64,000 nucleotides of DNA, from contig OY821522.1 in assembly GCA_963682025.1 (NCBI GenBank), positions 27,700,754 through 27,764,753 of the forward strand, given 5' to 3'. Below the pieces are notes generated by a model. That model had not been told where the DNA came from and did not search any database. It saw only the letters and a list, made by a program, of their open reading frames with translations. Of this stretch, positions 46,723 through 64,000 are shown piece by piece. The position numbers and the translations under genes were made by a program. How positions within the stretch are numbered: position 1 is the stretch's first letter; the number at the start of each line of letters is the position of its first letter. This DNA comes from Cordilura impudica (taxonomy: Eukaryota > Arthropoda > Insecta > Diptera > Scathophagidae).

Positions 46723-49700
46723 GCGTATCAACGAATAAAAATCTAAGCGCAATGAATTACTATGCGTATCGTATGATGATTCGTACACATGAGGAGAATG
46801 CCATTCTGAAGTGCCGTCGGCTATTCCAGCAATTCGCTGTCGACATGTATGTCAAAGTCGAGACCGAACGTTTAGCGTTCATCCGATTCAATCAGGCAAA
46901 GCTACGATCTGAGGACCATATACACTTGCGTGATGCTATTCATTCAGATGGTGATGTTAAGAATATTGGATGTCTGACGATTCTCCCAACATCTTATATC
47001 GGAAGCCCACGCCACATGCACGAATACGCTTAAGACGCTATGACGTACGTGCGAAATTATGGAACTCCGGATTTATTTATTATGTTCACATGCAATCCGA
47101 AGTGGACGGAAATTGAACGTGAGTTGGAACCGGGCCAAAAACCGCAAAATCGCCATGACATAATCGCCAGAGTATTTTAGCAAAAACTTAAGGTTATGAT
47201 GGATGTGCTTACTAAGTCTCGAGTTTTTGGTGACACACGTTGTTATATGTACTCGGTGGAATAGCAGAAGCGTGGACTACCGCATGCTCATATCTTAATT
47301 TGGTTGCTGAACAAATTACATTCATATGAAGTGGATGACATCATATCAGCTGAAATTCCTGATCCAGTCACTGATCTCCATCTACACGACATTGTGACGA
47401 CACAGATGGTGCATGGACCGTGCGGTGCATTAAATCCATTATCGCCTTGCATGGCTGATGGAAAGTGCACAAAACGATATCCGCGACCGTTAGTTGCTGA
47501 AACAGTCACAGGGAATGGTGGATATCCAGTTTATCGTCGGCGTTCTAAAGAAGATAATGGTCGAACTATCAAAGTTAAAGTTCAAAATCAAGAGATTGAG
47601 ATCGGAAATGAATTCATTGTACCATATTGCCCGCTGCTATCACGAATTTTCGAAACACATGCAAACGTTGAGAGTTGAAATTCGGCCAAATCAATCAAAT
47701 ATTTGTGCAAGTACGTCACAAAAGGCAGCGACATGGCTGTGTTTGGTATTGCGTCGGAAAATGCGAATGACGAAATCAGCAACTTCCAAATGGGCAGATA
47801 CGTCAGTACTAATGAAGCACTGTGGCGATTATTCTCATTTCAAATTCATGAAAGATATCCCACAAATGTACATTTAGCAGTGCATTTGGAAAATGGCCAA
47901 AGAGTTTACTTCACTGAGGCTAATGCGGCACAACGAGCTGAGAGACCACCATCAACAACATTGACTAGCTTCTTTGCAATGTGTGAAGCAGATCCATTCG
48001 CAGCGACGCTGATGTACGTTGAAATGCCCAAGTATTACACTTGGAATCAATCAACAAAGAAATTCCAAAGTCGCAAACAAGGAACCCCAGTTCCAGATTG
48101 GCCACAGGTGTTTTCCACTGATGCACTAGGTCGCATGTATACTGTTCATCCTAGAAATGATGACTGTTTTTATTTGCGACTACTGTTGGTAAATGTACGT
48201 GGACCAAAATCATTTGCGCATTTGAAAACTGTGAATGGCCACCAATGCCAAACATATCGAGAAGCATGTCAACTATTGGGTTTGCTGTAGAACGATTCTC
48301 ATTGGGATTTAACACTTGCGGATTCAGTTGTTTCACCAAATGCGTACCAAATACGAACGCTGTTCGCAATTATCATCACCACATGTTTTCCTTCACAACA
48401 AATTCAGTTATGGAACAAATACAAAGACGACATATGTGAAGATATCTTGCATCGCTTTCGCATTCAAACGAATAATCCTGACATCTAAATAACCGATGAA
48501 ATCTACAATGAAGGATTGATTCTGATTGAGGATCAATGCTTGACTATTGCAAACAAGCTACTGATTGAAGTAGGAATGATTGCGCCAAATCGATCGATGC
48601 ACAATGCATTCAACCAAGAATTAAGTCGAGAGCTGCAATACAATGTTGATACATTGCAGGATTTCGTTCGAAATAATGTGCCGTTGCTGAATGAACAGCA
48701 AAAACAAGTATACGAAACATTAATGCAAGCGGTGGACAATAATACTGGTGGTCTATTCTTCCTGGACGCATCTGTAGGAACAGGGAAAACATTTGTCATT
48801 TCATTGATTTTGGCCACTATTCGATCAAGATGTGACATAGCTTTGGCGTTAGCATCATCTGGAATTGCGGCGACTCTTTTAGATGGCGGTCGTACTGCAC
48901 ATTCTGCGCTTAAGTTGCCACTCAATTTAAACACAATTGATACTCCAACATGCAATATTTCCCGATCCAGTGCAATGGGAAAATTGTTGATGCAATGCAA
49001 GCTCATTGTTTGGTATGAGTGCACAATGGCACATAAGAAATCACTTGAAACACTTAACTTCACACTGAAGGATCTTCGGCGAAATAACAACATCTTTGGC
49101 GGCTTGATGATATTGCTGGCAGGCGATTTCAGGCAGACGTTGCCAGTAATTCCCCGTGGAACGCCTGCAGATGAATTGAATGCTTGCCTGAAGGCATCAC
49201 CTTTATGGAATAACGTAAAAACATTATCGCTAACCACTAATATGAGAGTTCAACTTCAAAATGATCAAAGTGCTGCACAATTTTCCAAACAATTGTTAGA
49301 TGTTGGAAATGGAAAAGTCCGAGTTGATGCGACACCTGGATTAATTACTGTTACCAATGACTTTTGCCGATTTGTAGACTCTCAATTAGCTCTTATTGAA
49401 AATGTTTTCCCAAACATTAGTGAGAATTATTAGAATTATGCTTGGTTAAGTCAACGAGCAATTCTTGCCGCAAAGAATAATGATGTACGCGCACTGAATT
49501 TCACCATTCAATCAAAAATTGCTGGCGATTTGGTGACATACAAATCCGTTGATTCCATAACAAATCCCGATGATGTAGTAAATTATCCAACGGAGTTTTT
49601 GAACTCTTTGGAATTACCAGGATTTCCACCACATAAGTTGCAACTCAAAGTTGGTACAGTTATTATGATATTGCGTAATTTGAATCCACCGGGACTTTGC

Positions 49701-50287
49701 AACGGTACTCGACTTTCGGTAAAAAGACTTATGCCGAATTTGATTGAGGCAACCATTATTAACGGAAAGTACGCAGGTGAAAATGTATGTATTCCTCGAA
49801 TACCAATGATTCCGACTGATCTTCCGTTTGACCTCAAACGATTGCAATTTCCAGTTCGCCTTGCGTTCGCAATGACAATCAACAAGTCGCAAGGCCAATC
49901 GCATAGTGTTTGCGGGATAAATTTAGAAAATCATTGTTTTTCACATGGGCAGTTATACGTTGCGTGTTCACGAGTTAGGAAACCATCCGCTTTGTTTGTG
50001 TTAACGTCAGACCAAAAAACAAAAAATGTGGTTTACCAAAGAGCACTTCAATGAAACGGATAATTTGCGGACACGTATAACGCTTCAATTTAGTATTTAC
50101 TTTGGATTCACTTTCATTTACTTAGAGAAGTTCAACTAAATAACACTTCATTTTTGTAATCGAAATTAATTCATTACTGTTGTGAAATGAAATAAAATTT
50201 TTCCTTTTCAAATATAAAACAAAAAAAAATTTTTTGTTCATCTTTTAATCACCAAACGAAATGTTACATAAAACGAAGCCATCTGGT

Positions 50288-50316
50288 GGCGAAACGGAGT
50301 TCGCCGGGTTTGCTAG
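50288..50316 (+). other. Helitron 2 3' terminus: hairpin plus CTAG
   Basis: GGCGAA (50288-50293), loop ACGGAG, TTCGCC (50300-50305), then GGGTTTG and CTAG (50313-50316), followed by T. Confidence 0.93.
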
Positions 50317-50452
50317 TAACTATATAAAATGTTGTCTTACTATTTATAAAATTTGTCTTAGACGCCTCACTATCGATACCACATCCTCATAGCTCTCATT
50401 TTCAATTTGAGTACTTCAGCACTTTCAAAATAATCCAATACTCTTCGTTTTT

Positions 50453-50813
50453 TATACCCTCCACTCCACTGTGCAGAGGGTATATATAAGTTTGTCATTC
50501 CGTTTGTAATAATTAGAAAAAAAATTTTGGACCCCAAAAAATATATATATTTGTGATCCTTATAACAACCGGAGTTGATATAGCGATGTCCGTCTGTCCG
50601 TCTGTGGAAATCACGATTATGGCACTAATCGGGCAGCTAGGGTGCTCGTTGACATAGAAAGTGATTCATTAACATCCTGAAAAGTTTGCTGTTTAAAATC
50701 GTCCAAATCGGTCAATTAGGGCCCGAGATTTGAATGAAGAACTAAAAAAAGTCTTGAAAAAATATAATATTCTATGTTGTTCTTGTCACGATCACGCTCT
50801 GAATAGTGCAGCT
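50453..50813 (+). mobile_element. Family B repeat, truncated copy
   Basis: Opens TATACCCTCCACTCCACTGT with the hairpin partner GCAGAGGGTATA, then AAGTTTGTCATTCCGTTTG and GTCCGTCTGTCC. It matches 30985-31340 and stops after AGTGCAGCTA. Lies between Helitron 2 and the P4-ATPase exon. Confidence 0.88.
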
Positions 50814-51149
50814 AAAATTCATAAATCACCTTAAGTAGGTACAGTTTAGGTTGTATGATTATTAATATGCGTTACTGCTTTCATATTTAATTTTTAAACT
50901 AAACAAAAAACTACATAAACATTTTAATATCAATAGCATGAGTATTTAAAATATTATTTTAAACAATATATCGTAACTAAAAATTCAAATTCAAAACTGT
51001 ATTCTCAATTAATCATATAATTAACTACAAACAATATATAAACTCATACTTAAGTAAATTATAAGCTAAAAATGTAATTTTATATCATAACACGTTTTGA
51101 AGATAAACTCTTTAATAAGTTTGTATGTTTTTATTTCAATTTTCTAAAG
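50814..51149 (+). other. Probable intron sequence upstream of the P4-ATPase exon
   Basis: AT-rich, no coding sequence. Ends in a pyrimidine-rich stretch and the acceptor TTTTCTAAAG just before 51150. Confidence 0.5.
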
Positions 51150-51440
51150 ACTGTCGAACAAGTAGACTTCTCTGCAAATCCCGAATATGAGCCAAATTTT
51201 CGTTGGTATGACAAAACTCTGCTCGATGCTGTTCGTTCTGACGAAAAGCATGCTCATAATTTCTTTCGTCTTTTGGCTTTATGTCATACCGTAATGCCGG
51301 AATATGTGGAAGGACGCTTAGAATATCAGGCCCAAAGTCCTGATGAAGAAGCCTTAGTATCTGCTGCCAGAAATTTTGGTTTTGTCTTTCGTTCGCGAAC
51401 ACCAAACAGTATTACTATAGAGGTTATGGGAAGAACAGAG
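51150..51440 (+). CDS. ATP8B: P4-type ATPase (phospholipid flippase) exon, ATP8B-like
   Basis: One 97-codon exon between an AG acceptor and a GTAAGTG donor, phase 0. The product includes PNFRWYDKTLLDAV, HNFFRLLALCHTVMPEY, GRLEYQAQSPDEEALVSAAR and NFGFVFRSRTPNSITIEVMG. The YQAQSPDE motif is the hallmark of the nucleotide-binding domain of P4-ATPases, membrane pumps that move aminophospholipids to the cytoplasmic leaflet. CHTVM and ARNFGF favour the ATP8B over the ATP8A group. A full protein is over 1,100 residues; no other exons are recognisable upstream in this window. It could be part of a living gene whose neighbours lie far away in long, transposon-filled introns, or an isolated fragment. 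Confidence 0.85.
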
Positions 51441-51511
51441 GTAAGTGAAAGTTTCTATATTCACGTGTAGTTGTTTTTTATAAAAATGGGTTTTTGTTAT
51501 TTTCTTTTTAG

Positions 51512-51586
51512 GAATATGAATTACTAGCTGAGTCCGGTCCGCGTTGCTGGCCCGAAGAAAACATCTGGATTTTATATTGCATCTAA
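51512..51586 (+). pseudogene. Start of the next P4-ATPase exon, abruptly replaced by unrelated sequence
   Basis: After a 71-nt GT-AG intron the frame continues EYELL, exactly as expected after GRTE. The family then has a conserved D-F-N/T...RKRMSV stretch, but here the frame reads AESGPRCWPEENIWILYCI and stops. Homology therefore ends after five codons (51526). This suggests a breakpoint or insertion in the gene copy. Confidence 0.65.
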
Positions 51587-51589
51587 ATT

Positions 51590-52080
51590 TTAATACCGAG
51601 TGTCGGGCAAAAGTAAAGCACGAACTCCCTCGAAAATTTTAGCAAATATCTAGGTACAATACTAAAATTTCATTTTGCCATGCCCCTCCGCCCACAGATC
51701 AAAAATCAAATATCAGACTACAGTGTCACCCGAAAAGCTATTCAGAAGATTCTGTGCCTTAAATACATTGCATTTAATAATATTATGAATATGACTGAAA
51801 AAAAATATACGTCTTCTTGAATATTTTAACACCAGCGCCACCTGCAGGTGAAAAACTTTGTCAGCAACTTTAGTTTTATGTACATAATATATGTTGCGAA
51901 TTTGAGCTAAATTGGACCGTAAATAAAATCTCGACCCCAGCGCCACCTATCAGGTACAAAAAAAAGTTATGCAAATCGGAGAACCAAAGGAACATATGGT
52001 ATGAATACGAAGTCGCTAGCATTAGTGGTTCAACAGTTATTAGAGTACCAACATACGCACCAACGTTTTTATATATTAAG
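51590..52080. other. Unassigned DNA with a repeated CCAGCGCCACCT word
   Basis: CCAGCGCCACCT occurs near 51833 and again near 51938, each followed by a CAGGT-like motif; an old local duplication or part of a repeat. No gene. The last ~80 bases lead into the ATT tract. Confidence 0.5.

Positions 52081-64000
<11,920 letters not shown>

Larger units (their letters stand above)
44028..47297. repeat. Tandem segmental duplication, second unit
   Basis: Second unit of the pair; its right end continues into the uninterrupted 3' half of Helitron 2, so this unit retains the original right flank, while the first unit retains the original left flank. The retrotransposon C-terminal piece (44028-44301), its 3' UTR and A-rich tail (about 44575) are repeated here. 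Confidence 0.95.
45637..50054 (+). pseudogene. Helitron 2 RepHel protein, broken
   Basis: Domains in order: basic N-terminus; CRYCNALKF...CCASGKV (45850-45945); Helitron N-terminal domain up to about 47030; Rep two-histidine motif RGLPHAHILIW (~47270-47305); KYLCKYVTKGSD (~47700); helicase Walker A VGTGKT (~48772-48792), motif LASSGIAATLLDGGRTAHS, Walker B VWYECTM; C-terminal TINKSQGQ...YVACSR. Removing two GT-AG introns (46117-46188 and 46642-46722) joins the protein smoothly. A small deletion with frame change lies near 46210. From 46723 to 50054 the frame is unbroken by indels but has seven stops: 47031 TAA, 47178 TAG, 47262 TAG (a family tryptophan), 47676 TGA, 48288 TAG, 48486 TAA, 49431 TAG. 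The Walker B aspartate is changed to tyrosine. Confidence 0.92.
45120..50316 (+). mobile_element. Helitron 2, complete element with both termini, inactive
   Basis: The 5' end is A/TCTATATAAAAATAAGTC (TC at 45120-45121) and the 3' end is CTAG at 50313-50316 followed by T, so it fits insertion between A and T. A six-base-pair hairpin (GGCGAA...TTCGCC) precedes the 3' end by seven bases. Length 5,197 bp, one gene. It is only moderately similar to Helitron 1 at protein level. Confidence 0.93.

Noticed and set aside
48533..49237. 234-codon minus-strand frame within Helitron 2
   Set aside because: Antisense shadow of the helicase domain; the plus strand carries all the motifs.
47031..49433. Stop codons in Helitron 2 as readthrough or a variant genetic code
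   Set aside because: All three stop types occur, the Walker B aspartate is lost, and a small deletion with frame change exists upstream; simple decay explains it better.

Overview
This is a eukaryotic, strongly AT-rich window. It is almost certainly from a higher fly (Diptera): GT-AG introns of 72-81 nt, a P4-ATPase (ATP8B-like) exon with fly-like sequence, and several interspersed repeats carrying the GTTTGTCATTCCGTTTGTAA and GTCCGTCTGTCC modules that I associate with fly genomes. I cannot name the species. No bacterial, plasmid or CRISPR features are present. Almost everything recognisable is a mobile element or its wreckage. The only likely host sequence is one ATP8B-like exon plus the first five codons of the next (51150-51526), and possibly a small C-terminal exon at 41707-41812 and its copy.

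Layout. 1-6926: a decayed autonomous Helitron (Helitron 1) whose 3' end lies inside a Penelope-like retroelement (6927-8704, minus strand) and cuts off its C-terminus. 8705-13000: repeat-rich DNA with a perfect 16-bp-arm hairpin, a plus-strand fossil of a large insect transposon protein (11170-11935) and a minisatellite with a period of about 100-120 bp. 13000-15640: two copies of a dipteran repeat (family A), a non-LTR reverse transcriptase scrap and low-complexity A-rich DNA. 15634-18810: minus-strand remains of a transposase-like gene of the DUF7869 type, split by arrays of a 21-bp satellite. 19290-22730: a second, minus-strand fossil of the same large protein seen at 11170, interrupted by family A insertions. 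22734-35204: family B repeats and a giant inverted repeat (arms about 4.2 kb, spacer about 3.1 kb). 35589-36930: a diverged tandem repeat and a hairpin. 37024-39245: a 2.2-kb array of the same 21-bp satellite, open in one frame for 739 codons. 39542-41310: a decayed non-LTR retrotransposon carrying a 159-bp MITE. 40756-47297: a near-perfect tandem duplication (unit about 3.27 kb) that spans the retrotransposon tail and the 5' half of a second Helitron. 45120-50316: the complete but dead Helitron 2. 50453-50813: a truncated family B copy. 51150-51526: the P4-ATPase exons. 52081-64000: an ATT microsatellite of at least 11.9 kb that runs off the window.

How things relate. The elements are nested and can be ordered. 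Helitron 1 inserted after the Penelope-like element. Family A copies inserted after the large transposon gene at 19290-22730. Helitron 2 had already collected its stop codons before the segmental duplication, because both copies share them. No gene in the window looks intact enough to encode a working transposition protein, so the elements here are passive or would need a helper from elsewhere.
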